DNA of 12,922 nt from CAYQDB01 sp964416195. GTDB lineage: Bacteria > Zixibacteria > MSB-5A5 > GN15 > FEB-12. Of the stretch, positions 6,844 through 12,922 are shown piece after piece. The stretch is from contig CAYQDB010000044.1 in the NCBI GenBank assembly GCA_964416195.1, positions 1 to 12,922 of the forward strand. The letters are read 5' to 3'. The number at the start of each line of letters is the position of its first letter. The stretch's first letter is position 1. The translations under genes were made by a program, and so were the position numbers. Below the pieces are notes generated by a model. The model did no database searches. It was given only the letters and a program-made list of their open reading frames with translations, and was not told where the DNA came from.

Positions 6844-7005
6844 TTAGAATAATGAATAAATGAAAGGAGCCAGGGCGGATGATTCAGTAAACACCACCAG
6901 CAGTGACAGCAATAACAGAAAAATGAGAATCGGCCCCAGCCACCATTTCTTTGATGTCTTCAAAAAGTAGAGCAATTCGGAGAAAATACGCAAGCGTCGG
7001 AACAT
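6844..7005 (-). CDS. DUF5989 / SxtK-like small membrane protein
   Basis: 53 residues from ATG 7005: a short basic N-terminus, the juxtamembrane KKWWLGP (19-25), one membrane helix (about 23-40), and the conserved-looking end SSALAPFIYSLF. This layout matches the DUF5989 family as I know it: tiny one-helix proteins found beside NodU-type carbamoyltransferases, with SxtK of the saxitoxin cluster as a named relative. ATG 7005 is preceded by AAGGG at good spacing and begins where family members begin. An upstream in-frame ATG at 7047, nine bases after the carbamoyltransferase stop and also with an AGGTG site, would add 14 residues and cannot be excluded. The role is unknown; it may tether or channel the cytosolic carbamoyltransferase at the membrane. 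Confidence 0.75.
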   Translation of the reverse strand: MFRRLRIFSELLYFLKTSKKWWLGPILIFLLLLSLLVVFTESSALAPFIYSLF

Positions 7006-7056
7006 AGAGTTTACCCTTGTGACATATAAGCCATAGGGCTTCATCACATTGTCACC

Positions 7057-8793
7057 TTAGTCGATGGCCGTTTCTATGATGAACCTCTCCTGTGTCTCTT
7101 TAGGCACCTGACTCTTTTCTATTAAGTAATTCTCCATAAGGAGAAAGTCAATACCACTGGAGCAGAAAGTGGCAAAGGCCTCTTCGGGAGTGTTGACAAT
7201 CGGATGACCCCGCAGGTTGAAGGAGGTATTCAACAAGACCGGCACGCCGGTCAATTGCTTGAAGCGAAGCAGAAGATCATAGAGAAACGGATTGTTGTCT
7301 TTCGCCACAGTTTGAATGCGGGAAGAATTGTCCACGTGGGTGACCGCTGGAATTATGTGGCGTTTGTCTTCAGCTACCGTGAAATTAAAAAGCATGTAGG
7401 GAGACTCCCCGTTACAGTCAAAGTACTCCGAGACATGCTCTACCAAGACCGCAGGGGCAAACGGGCGAAATGCCTCCCGGTATTTCACCGAAGCGTTGAT
7501 TTTCTGTTTCATCCGATTGTCTCTGGCGTCGGCAATGATGGAACGGAATCCCAAGGCCCGTGGTCCAAACTCCATGGCACCTTGAAAGATGGCGACAATT
7601 TTCCCCTCTGCAACTGCCTGCGCGAGCCTCGCCAGTTGCTCATCCGGGGAATCCTGTGTATATGAAATCCCGTTCATCTCCAGGAAAGTCTTGATCTCAT
7701 GGTCGGTATAGCGAGGACCGATTCCAAAGAATGGCTGTGGCTTCTTGGGTTCGCCGGTAAGCTTATAATGCGCATATAGAGCGGAGCCAACAGCGCCGCC
7801 GGCATCCCCTGAGGCCGGTTGGACATAGATATCATCGAAGACCCGTTCCTTCAATAAGATACCATTGGCTTTACAATTCAATGCCACTCCGCCCGCCATA
7901 CAGAGCTTGTCCATGCCGGTTTGCTTTTTCACATGGTGGGCCATGTTCAGAACGATCTTCTCCGTAACCGCCTGTATTGAAGCAGCGACATCTTCGTGGA
8001 ACGACTCGATTTCAGACTCCGGCTCCCGCCGCGGTCGACCGAACAGCTTCTCAAACTTAGAGCCTGTCATAGTCAGGCCGTAATGAAAGGTAAAGTAATC
8101 CAGGTTAAGATGGATCGAACCGTCCCCATGAATCTTTACCAGCTTCTCTTCTATCAGTGGGACAAAGCGTGGTTTCCCGTATGGAGCCAGCCCCATGACC
8201 TTATACTCTGCCGAGTTTACCTGAAAACCAAGGTAATAAGTAAAGGCTGAATACAGTAATCCCACGGAATGGGGGTAGTGCATCTCGGCTAGCAGTTTCA
8301 CACTATTATTGTCACCGATTCCATACGACGCATTTGCCCACTCACCTACACCGTCGACGGTCAAAATGGCAGCCCGTCGGAATGGAGAGCTGAAGAACGC
8401 TCCTGCGGCATGGGATAGATGGTGGGGTAAGAACAGAACTTGGCCGTCATAATCAAGCTCCTTGTGTATAACATGATCTATCCAGAGCTTGCGACGTAAC
8501 CAGACCGGAATCGCTCTGAGAAAAGCCCGGTATGAACGAAACGACGTCGCCATGTAACCGGTGATGATGCGGTCAAATTTGGTCAATGGCTTGTCGTAGA
8601 AAGCGATATAGTCAAGATCATTTATGGTCAGCCCGGATTTCTTCAAACAGAAAGCAACCGCGTTAGCGGGAAGCTCCGCATCATGTTTTATTCTGGAAAA
8701 CCGCTCCTCACCGGCTGCCGCGACCAGTGTGCCGTCGATGACCAGCGCGGCTGCCGCATCATGATAAAAACAGGAGATGCCAAGTATCTTCAT
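7057..8793 (-). CDS. O-carbamoyltransferase, NodU/CmcH/TobZ/SxtI family
   Basis: Transfers a carbamoyl group from carbamoyl phosphate, through a carbamoyl-adenylate, to a hydroxyl of an acceptor. 578 residues, the usual length. The N-terminal Kae1-like domain holds ILGISCFYHDAA (3-14), HHLSHAAGAF (124-133) with the metal-binding histidines H124 and H128, TVDGVGEW (145-152), AGGVALNCKANG (300-311) and PASGDAGGAVGSA (326-338). The YrdC-like C-terminal domain holds FGPRALGFRS (409-418), KYREAFRPFAPAVL (437-450), LNTSFNLRGHPIV (521-533) and TPEEAF (535-540). The variant GAMEFGPRALGFRS, where NodU itself has GRM...GNRS, fits the SxtI-like branch. The start lies two bases after the stop of the SxtJ-like gene and has no strong Shine-Dalgarno site, so translation is probably coupled. 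The acceptor is unknown; cytosolic, or membrane-associated through its small partners. Confidence 0.95.
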   Translation of the reverse strand: MKILGISCFYHDAAAALVIDGTLVAAAGEERFSRIKHDAELPANAVAFCLKKSGLTINDLDYIAFYDKPLTKFDRIITGYMATSFRSYRAFLRAIPVWLRRKLWIDHVIHKELDYDGQVLFLPHHLSHAAGAFFSSPFRRAAILTVDGVGEWANASYGIGDNNSVKLLAEMHYPHSVGLLYSAFTYYLGFQVNSAEYKVMGLAPYGKPRFVPLIEEKLVKIHGDGSIHLNLDYFTFHYGLTMTGSKFEKLFGRPRREPESEIESFHEDVAASIQAVTEKIVLNMAHHVKKQTGMDKLCMAGGVALNCKANGILLKERVFDDIYVQPASGDAGGAVGSALYAHYKLTGEPKKPQPFFGIGPRYTDHEIKTFLEMNGISYTQDSPDEQLARLAQAVAEGKIVAIFQGAMEFGPRALGFRSIIADARDNRMKQKINASVKYREAFRPFAPAVLVEHVSEYFDCNGESPYMLFNFTVAEDKRHIIPAVTHVDNSSRIQTVAKDNNPFLYDLLLRFKQLTGVPVLLNTSFNLRGHPIVNTPEEAFATFCSSGIDFLLMENYLIEKSQVPKETQERFIIETAID

Positions 8794-8795
8794 AG

Positions 8796-9041
8796 TTAGC
8801 TTTGCCGGTGCATCGCCTTCAGATTTGGCTCAGCTTGATCGACAGCCTTCCAGTTTGTGGCTTTCCTGAGATTTTGTGCTCTCGACTCAAGCGGATCCCA
8901 CCCAAACAACCTGAAGACCAGTCCCAACGGCGCAGCAACGAGAAAATAAAACAGCGTAAGAAGAAGCTTTGTCTGGAAACGTGTAAATTTGAGAGCAACC
9001 TTTTTCCAGCCCACCCAGATCTTTTTAAGAACATTCTTCAT
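8796..9041 (-). CDS. SxtJ-like small membrane protein, first gene of the carbamoylation operon
   Basis: 81 residues from ATG 9041. A basic amphipathic N-terminus (KKIWVGWKKVALKFTRFQ) leads to one hydrophobic segment (about 26-45, LLLTLFYFLVAAPLGLVFRL). A polar tail contains DPLES and ends WKAVDQAEPNLKAMHRQS. The order basic helix, one membrane segment and short polar tail ending near RQS resembles SxtJ-family proteins, known only by co-occurrence with SxtI-type carbamoyltransferases. An in-frame TTG at 9083 would add 14 residues; ATG 9041 is preferred because family members start with the basic helix and an AGGA lies 12 bases upstream, although that spacing is long. It is separated from the carbamoyltransferase by two bases. 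No catalytic residues are evident, so a scaffold or membrane-recruitment role is inferred. Confidence 0.7.
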   Translation of the reverse strand: MKNVLKKIWVGWKKVALKFTRFQTKLLLTLFYFLVAAPLGLVFRLFGWDPLESRAQNLRKATNWKAVDQAEPNLKAMHRQS

Positions 9042-9140
9042 ACTGCAGAGGTTTCCTGCAAAAAAGCAATTGACGTGAGCCAATGTATTCTTTATGGAAT
9101 ATAATAAAGTTTGGTTATATTGGCGCTAATAATCGGCAAA
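9042..9140. promoter_or_regulatory. divergent promoter region between the carbamoylation operon and the SDR gene
   Basis: This 99-base AT-rich region must drive both directions. A perfect TATAAT lies on the + strand at 9100-9105, but no good -35 is correctly spaced; TTGACG at 9070-9075 is 24 bases away. Dyads surround it: CTTTAT (9090-9095) with ATAAAG (9104-9109), and CCAAT (9080-9084) with ATTGG (9119-9123). On the - strand the same stretch reads TATATT (9098-9103) as a possible -10. The overlap of dyads with the -10 suggests a shared operator. Confidence 0.4.
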
Positions 9141-10208
9141 ATGTCAATGAATACAACAAGCGGTAAGATTCTCATAACCGGTGCCTCCGGCTCTTTAGGC
9201 AAACAGTTGATCTACGAGCTTGATCGACACGGAGTCAAGCCAGTAGCCCAGGTGAGAGAATCGTCCAGCACAGCGTATATCGATTCGCTGGGTCTGGAGA
9301 AAAGAGTCGCCGATTTGTGCAACGAGGCCGAGGTCGATAAACTGGCAGCAGGGGTCGATTGCATTATCCATACTGCCGCATGGGTGAACTTCCGCCTGGG
9401 GGGACTACCACAGTTCAAGAGCATCAATACACTTGGAGCAGTTGATCTCTTCAAAGCCGCACAGAGAGCCGGGGTTAAACGGTTTGTCCACGTGTCTACG
9501 GTCGCCGCAGTTGCTGCCTTGCCTCGCAAACTGAAAGGGGTAACCTGGGATGCCGACACCCCCACACTGGCCAACGAGGACACTCCATTCAACCTGGAGC
9601 ATCTACACATCCCCTACATCATAACTAAACGAGTGGCTGAGGAAGAACTGCTGAAAGCTGCCACCAACACCAAAACAGAGTTGGTCATTGTCAATCCCTC
9701 CATTATTGTAGCACCGTCACGAACCGGCGATGACCGAGGGAAAGCGTTGAAGAAATTCCCCCGTCTTCTTGCACCCGATTTCCCCAATCGGGTTAACCTG
9801 GTGGATATCCGCGATCTCGCGCCCGGTATAGTCGCAGCTCTGGATAAGGGCAGGACAGGCGAACGCTACATCCTGTGTGGGGACAACATAACAGCGAAGG
9901 ACCTGATACTGGCGATTTCGTCTGTTCTAGGAAGAGTCCCGCACTTAATACGTATCCCGAGGCCGGCGCTGAATTTCGCAGCCCGGTGCTCGATGGTAGG
10001 GCGCAAGCTGCTGCGAAAAAGAAAAATATCCTTCTATCCAGACCTGGTCAAAATGCTTGACTTTGACTGGGCCTATTCATCCGCAAAGGCCCGTCGGGAA
10101 CTGGGTTACCAGACCCGCTCGGCACACATCACACTCAACGACCTTCTCAACAACAACTTCGTCGGGACATATGCTAAATCAACAAGCGATACACCTGCCT
10201 CACGTTGA
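9141..10208 (+). CDS. extended short-chain dehydrogenase/reductase (epimerase / 3-beta-HSD-like)
   Basis: 355 residues from ATG 9141 (ATG 9147 is equally possible; the open frame reaches a TTG at 9111, but that would overlap the promoter-like TATAAT start region). The Rossmann glycine motif TGASGSLG (13-20) binds NAD(P). HTAAWVNF (77-84), FVHVSTVA (115-122) with the catalytic Ser/Thr, and Y159-x3-K163 (YIITK) complete the active site. VNPSIIVAP (184-192) is the usual substrate-domain entry, and SSAKARRELGY (313-323) is the late motif seen in dihydroflavonol-reductase/3-beta-HSD/HpnA-like members. All catalytic residues are present. The substrate is unknown: a nucleotide sugar, sterol-like or isoprenoid alcohol would all fit. 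It probably forms a two-gene unit with the following hydrolase and is divergent from the carbamoylation operon, which hints at shared control without proving a shared pathway. Confidence 0.88.
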   Translation: MSMNTTSGKILITGASGSLGKQLIYELDRHGVKPVAQVRESSSTAYIDSLGLEKRVADLCNEAEVDKLAAGVDCIIHTAAWVNFRLGGLPQFKSINTLGAVDLFKAAQRAGVKRFVHVSTVAAVAALPRKLKGVTWDADTPTLANEDTPFNLEHLHIPYIITKRVAEEELLKAATNTKTELVIVNPSIIVAPSRTGDDRGKALKKFPRLLAPDFPNRVNLVDIRDLAPGIVAALDKGRTGERYILCGDNITAKDLILAISSVLGRVPHLIRIPRPALNFAARCSMVGRKLLRKRKISFYPDLVKMLDFDWAYSSAKARRELGYQTRSAHITLNDLLNNNFVGTYAKSTSDTPASR

Positions 10209-10243
10209 GCGGCAAGATAAACGAAGGTAATGTAAATGTAGCC

Positions 10244-11023
10244 ATGGAGAGTATGCATAGAAACTCCTTTACGATTCTCGGGTCTTCATCGGGTGTGCCG
10301 CAGGCCAACCGCGCCACAGCCGGTTACGTATTGAAGGTCAACGACAGCCTCAACCTTATTGATTGTGGCGGCGGCGTCTGCTCATCGTTCCTGCGATGTG
10401 GGTTTGATCCCCTGGCAATAGAGCGCATCTTTATCAGCCATACACACCCGGATCACGTTTGCGAACTGCCACTTGTTATCCAGATGGTTTACCTCGCAGG
10501 GCAGAACGACAAACTCGATGTTTATATTCCCTCTGAGTTTGTGAAAGCATTGAAGGATTACCTCACTGCAGTCTACCTTATCGAGGAAAAGCTTCCATTT
10601 GCGATGAACATCATCGGGTACGAAGACGGATTTGTTTTCTCCGAGGAGTTTCAATTGACTGCCATTGGCAACCGGCATCTACAAGGTTACGCCGACCTGA
10701 TAAGGGAGCTTAAGCTCCAGAACAAGATGCAATGCCACTCCTTTGAAATTGAGGCCGCTGATAAGTCGCTGCTTTATTCGGCCGATATTTTCAGCTTTGA
10801 TGAGGTAAAAAATCACCTCAACGGCAAGGACTATGTTGTGCTGGAATCGACCCACATCGACCTTGATGAATTCTTTGAATTCGCACAGACCACCAAAGTG
10901 GGACAATTTGTGATAACGCATCTTGGCAATGACCAGGAAGTTGCTGAGATTGAGCAGCGTGCGAAGAAGGTGGGGTTAGACAATCTGGTAACAGCTGTTG
11001 ATAGGATGGAACTGGCGTTGTAG
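10244..11023 (+). CDS. metallo-beta-lactamase-fold hydrolase, RNase Z-like
   Basis: 259 residues from ATG 10244. The opening ILGSSSGVP (11-19) and LIDCGGG (38-44) are the strand and acidic turn of the fold as found in the RNase Z/ElaC branch. The metal-binding HxHxDH is SHTHPDHV (65-72, H66, H68, D70, H71). Further likely ligands are H145 (NRHLQGY), D181 (YSADI, the YSGDT position) and H226 (ITHLGND). ESTHID (201-206) stands where RNase Z has its HEAT motif. The flexible exosite arm of true RNase Z is not obvious, so a general phosphodiesterase or other hydrolase is as likely as tRNA processing. The start is uncertain: TTG 10205 would overlap the SDR stop (TTGA), ATG 10244 has AAGGT 15 bases upstream, and ATG 10253 has GGAG close by. 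Same transcript as the SDR gene. Confidence 0.85.
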   Translation: MESMHRNSFTILGSSSGVPQANRATAGYVLKVNDSLNLIDCGGGVCSSFLRCGFDPLAIERIFISHTHPDHVCELPLVIQMVYLAGQNDKLDVYIPSEFVKALKDYLTAVYLIEEKLPFAMNIIGYEDGFVFSEEFQLTAIGNRHLQGYADLIRELKLQNKMQCHSFEIEAADKSLLYSADIFSFDEVKNHLNGKDYVVLESTHIDLDEFFEFAQTTKVGQFVITHLGNDQEVAEIEQRAKKVGLDNLVTAVDRMELAL

Positions 11024-11054
11024 GCAGGAGTCTCGGCAGTCATAGGTAACGAAT

Positions 11055-11076
11055 GTCGGGTTTTAGAAAACCCGAC
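11055..11076. repeat. perfect short-loop hairpin GTCGGGTTTT / AAAACCCGAC
   Basis: Arms 11055-11064 and 11067-11076 are exact complements around two bases, so nine or so pairs form with a four-base loop. It starts 32 bases after the hydrolase gene. No T-tract follows on either strand, unlike the terminator at 4563. CCTAC follows the right arm, as it also occurs in the repeat cluster near 2254 and 2278, so this may be a dispersed palindromic element serving as a transcript end. Confidence 0.6.
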
Positions 11077-11093
11077 CTACAGATTCTTTCACA

Positions 11094-11156
11094 CGCGGTC
11101 GGGAATCCTTTCCTGACCGAACCAGTATAGCCGTCAGGAAGGGATTCTTGACGGCG
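11094..11156 (+). repeat. long hairpin: 20-bp helix with three G-U pairs plus 3-bp extension
   Basis: Arms 11098-11117 and 11133-11152 pair over all 20 positions in + strand RNA around a 15-base loop. Three pairs are G-U (11101-11149, 11102-11148 and 11109-11141), and these would be A·C mismatches in - strand RNA. Beyond one G·G mismatch the stem continues for three more pairs (11094-11096 with 11154-11156). It lies between convergent genes, 24 bases from the sdhB stop. There is no T-tract. It may protect or end the 3' end of the SDR/hydrolase message, or be a REP/MITE-like repeat. Confidence 0.65.
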
Positions 11157-11176
11157 CAGGTAAAGAACATCAGGGC

Positions 11177-11920
11177 TTACGTCTTCAGCGATGCCTTCAT
11201 CCGCTCCCGGTTCATCTTGGCGATGAACTTGACGCTAATCTCCTTAGGGCAGACCGCCTCACACTCGAAGTAGTTGCTGCAATTGCCGAAACCCTCTGCA
11301 TCCATTTGTGCTACCATTTTCCCCACCCGCTCGCTGGCTTCTACCTTGCCCTGCGGCAAGTTTGCAAAATGGCTTACCTTGGCTGCCACAAAGAGCATGG
11401 CTGAGGCGTTCTTGCATGCGGCAACGCACGCGCCGCAGCCGATACAGGCCGCGGCATCCATCGCCGTTTCCGCATCGTCTTTGAAAATTGGGATGGCGTT
11501 AGCATCTGGAGCGCCGCCGGTATTGACCGAAACGAATCCGCCGGCCTGCATGATACGATCAAGCGCCGAACGATCAACCATCAGGTCCCTAATCAACGGA
11601 AAGGCCTTAGCGCGGAATGGTTCAACAGTGATAGTGTCGCCATCTTTGAAATGCCGCATTCGCAACTCGCAGGTAGTGGTGGCATGCTCTTTGCCGTGGG
11701 GGATGCCATTGATCACCAAAGAACATGCGCCACAGATTCCCTCACGGCAGTCATGGTCGAAGTGAATGGGGTCGATACCTTTTTCGACAAGGTCTTCGTT
11801 AACCACGTCCAGCATTTCTAAGAACGACATGTCAGGAGAAATGTTACGAGCCTCATACGTCTCCATTCTCCCTTTGTCCTGGACGTTCTTTTGACGCCAT
11901 ACGCGCAGTGTCAGGTTCAT
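11177..11920 (-). CDS. sdhB: succinate dehydrogenase / fumarate reductase iron-sulfur subunit
   Basis: Carries electrons from the flavoprotein subunit to the quinone site in the membrane anchor of complex II; TCA cycle and respiration. 247 residues, normal length. All cluster ligands are present: [2Fe-2S] C58, C63, C66 and C84 (CREGICGAC...C); [4Fe-4S] C159, C162, C165 and C224; [3Fe-4S] C169, C214 and C220 (CSNYFEC, then VCP). The wording CIGCGACVAAC is the form seen in Bacteroidetes-type complexes (diheme cytochrome b anchor), not the E. coli CILC...CP form. ATG 11920 shares its A with the TAA of sdhA (TAATG), and AAGGAG (11930-11935) inside the end of sdhA gives a strong ribosome site, so the two subunits are translationally coupled and probably made in equal amounts. 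Confidence 0.96.
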   Translation of the reverse strand: MNLTLRVWRQKNVQDKGRMETYEARNISPDMSFLEMLDVVNEDLVEKGIDPIHFDHDCREGICGACSLVINGIPHGKEHATTTCELRMRHFKDGDTITVEPFRAKAFPLIRDLMVDRSALDRIMQAGGFVSVNTGGAPDANAIPIFKDDAETAMDAAACIGCGACVAACKNASAMLFVAAKVSHFANLPQGKVEASERVGKMVAQMDAEGFGNCSNYFECEAVCPKEISVKFIAKMNRERMKASLKT

Positions 11921-12922
11921 TATTTGTAGCTCCTTGTGGCCAATTCAACGCTTTCAAATTCGAGCTCTTCTTTGTGGAGCTCCGGCTTATTACCGGCACC
12001 TTTATATTCCCAAGCTGCCACGTAGGCAAACTTTTTATCGTTACGCACGGCTTCGCCCTCTTCGGTCTGGTATTCCTCGCGGAAGTGAGCGCCGCAGGAT
12101 TCCTCCCGGTGCAGGGCGTCGACAGCAAAGAGTTCTGCAAACTCCAAAAAGTCGACCAGTCGTCCTGCTTTCTCCAGCAACATGTTCATCTCCTCACTGG
12201 TGCCAAGCACTCTGGCATTCTGCCAGAATTCCTCCCGGAGCGACGGAATCTCCTCCAACGCCTTTTTCAATCCGGCCTCGTTACGCGCCATGCCGCAGTA
12301 CTCCCACATAATCTCCCCCAGAGCTTTGTGGAATGAATCAACTGTCCGCTTGCCATTGATCGACAGCAGCTTCTTGGTTTGCGCTGTAACGGCCTCTTCA
12401 ACCTGGTGAAATTCTTCGCGGTCGGAGGACACATTCTGTGCACCGACCCGGCCGAAATAGTCGCCGATCGTGTAAGGCAGGATGAAGTAACCGTCGGCCA
12501 GGCCCTGCATAAGCGCTGAAGCTCCCAGTCGGTTGGCGCCGTGGTCAGAGAAGTTGGCTTCGCCGATCACGAACAAGCCGGGAATATTACTTTCTAGATT
12601 ATAGTCAACCCAGAGGCCGCCCATGGTGTAGTGCGTGGCAGGATATATCCGCATCGGCACTTGATATGGGTCTTCATCGGTGATTAGATGGTACATGTCA
12701 AACAAGTTGCCGTAGCGTTGCTCGATCACCTCTTTACCAAGGCGATTGATGGCATCGGCAAAATCGAGGTAGACACTATATCCACTCTTACCAACACCAC
12801 GACCTTCATCGCATACTTCCTTGGCGCTGCGCGAAGAGATGTCCCGCGGGGCGAGGTTGCCGTAACTAGGATATTTTCGTTCCAGGTAATAATCCCGCTC
12901 CTCTTCTGGGATTTCATTGGGC
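11920..12922 (-). CDS. sdhA: succinate dehydrogenase / fumarate reductase flavoprotein subunit (5' end outside window)
   Basis: Oxidises succinate to fumarate (or the reverse) with covalently bound FAD. Only the C-terminal 333 residues are in the window; the frame is open to the right edge. Visible: ERKYPSYGNLAPRDISSR, whose PRD arginine sits at the family's active-site arginine position; EGRGVG and VYLDF; ERYG-type motif EQRYGNLFDMY; YPATHYTMGGLWVD with the substrate-binding His; and GANRLGASALMQGLADG, the FAD/substrate Arg segment. The C-terminal helical and capping regions follow to ATRSYK. The FAD-binding N-terminus and the histidine that attaches FAD lie beyond 12922, so covalent flavinylation cannot be checked. 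The sequence type agrees with sdhB (Bacteroidetes-like), for which a cytochrome b gene sdhC is expected just upstream, outside the window. Confidence 0.96.
   Translation of the reverse strand, partial: PNEIPEEERDYYLERKYPSYGNLAPRDISSRSAKEVCDEGRGVGKSGYSVYLDFADAINRLGKEVIEQRYGNLFDMYHLITDEDPYQVPMRIYPATHYTMGGLWVDYNLESNIPGLFVIGEANFSDHGANRLGASALMQGLADGYFILPYTIGDYFGRVGAQNVSSDREEFHQVEEAVTAQTKKLLSINGKRTVDSFHKALGEIMWEYCGMARNEAGLKKALEEIPSLREEFWQNARVLGTSEEMNMLLEKAGRLVDFLEFAELFAVDALHREESCGAHFREEYQTEEGEAVRNDKKFAYVAAWEYKGAGNKPELHKEELEFESVELATRSYK

Noticed and set aside
7204..7665. 153-residue open frame on the + strand inside the carbamoyltransferase gene
   Set aside because: It is antisense to a gene with complete family motifs and shows no recognisable protein features.
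5763..9041. A saxitoxin biosynthesis cluster
   Set aside because: Only the four carbamoylation-type proteins are present; none of the core toxin enzymes (polyketide synthase-like, amidinotransferase, oxygenases) is in the window and the neighbours are housekeeping genes.
11024..11176. Insertion-sequence remnant or attachment site between the convergent genes
   Set aside because: There is no transposase fragment, no target-site duplication that I can see and no tRNA nearby; the hairpins alone do not show mobility.
11908..12336. 142-residue open frame on the + strand across the sdhA/sdhB junction
   Set aside because: It is antisense to two strongly conserved genes, and its hydrophobic pieces are by-products of the opposite strand's codons.
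12726..12917. Separate small gene on the - strand upstream of position 12729
   Set aside because: The sdhA frame itself continues unbroken to the window edge with typical motifs (PRDISSR, EGRGVG, VYLDF), so the other frame is a shadow and GTG 12729 is not a real start.

Overview
The window reads as ordinary chromosome from a Gram-negative-type bacterium of the FCB superphylum, possibly a candidate phylum such as Zixibacteria. This placement is an inference. It rests on a secreted protein ending in a FlgD-like/type-A (T9SS-style) C-terminal sorting domain, a neighbouring secreted beta-rich protein, a Bacteroidetes-like sdhA-sdhB pair, and mixed use of clear and very weak Shine-Dalgarno sites. 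I see no tRNA, rRNA, CRISPR array, insertion sequence or phage gene. The window starts inside one gene (a TGS GTPase) and ends inside another (sdhA).

Layout. Bases 1-912 (+): 3' part of an OBG/DRG-like GTPase with a C-terminal TGS domain. 1047-2189 (+): unrecognised six-helix membrane protein. 2190-2304: intergenic DNA packed with inverted repeats. 2305-3150 (+): panC, pantothenate synthetase. 3351-3827 (+): Nudix hydrolase with its own promoter-like region and a dyad in the leader. 3966-4550 (+): secreted protein followed by a clear intrinsic terminator. 4699-5745 (+): larger secreted protein with the sorting domain, convergent with the next block.

5763-9041 (-): a tight four-gene operon. 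In transcription order it encodes a small SxtJ-like membrane protein, a NodU/CmcH/SxtI-type O-carbamoyltransferase, a small DUF5989/SxtK-like membrane protein and a membrane-anchored SGNH/GDSL hydrolase (SxtL-like). From memory this matches the sxtI-J-K-L block of cyanobacterial saxitoxin clusters, but no other saxitoxin gene is present. The best reading is a portable O-carbamoylation module acting on some other, probably surface or exported, molecule.

9141-10208 and about 10244-11023 (+): a divergent two-gene unit encoding an extended SDR (epimerase/3-beta-HSD-like) and an RNase Z-like metallo-beta-lactamase-fold hydrolase. 11024-11176: convergent gap with two strong hairpins, one a 20-bp helix whose three imperfections are all G-U wobbles on the + strand. 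11177-12922 (-): sdhB and the 3' part of sdhA, joined by a one-base TAATG overlap.

The most interesting item is the carbamoylation module. Next are the structured intergenic elements at 2197-2280 and 11055-11156, the GTPase with a degenerate G4 motif, and the dyad-rich divergent promoter region at 9042-9140.
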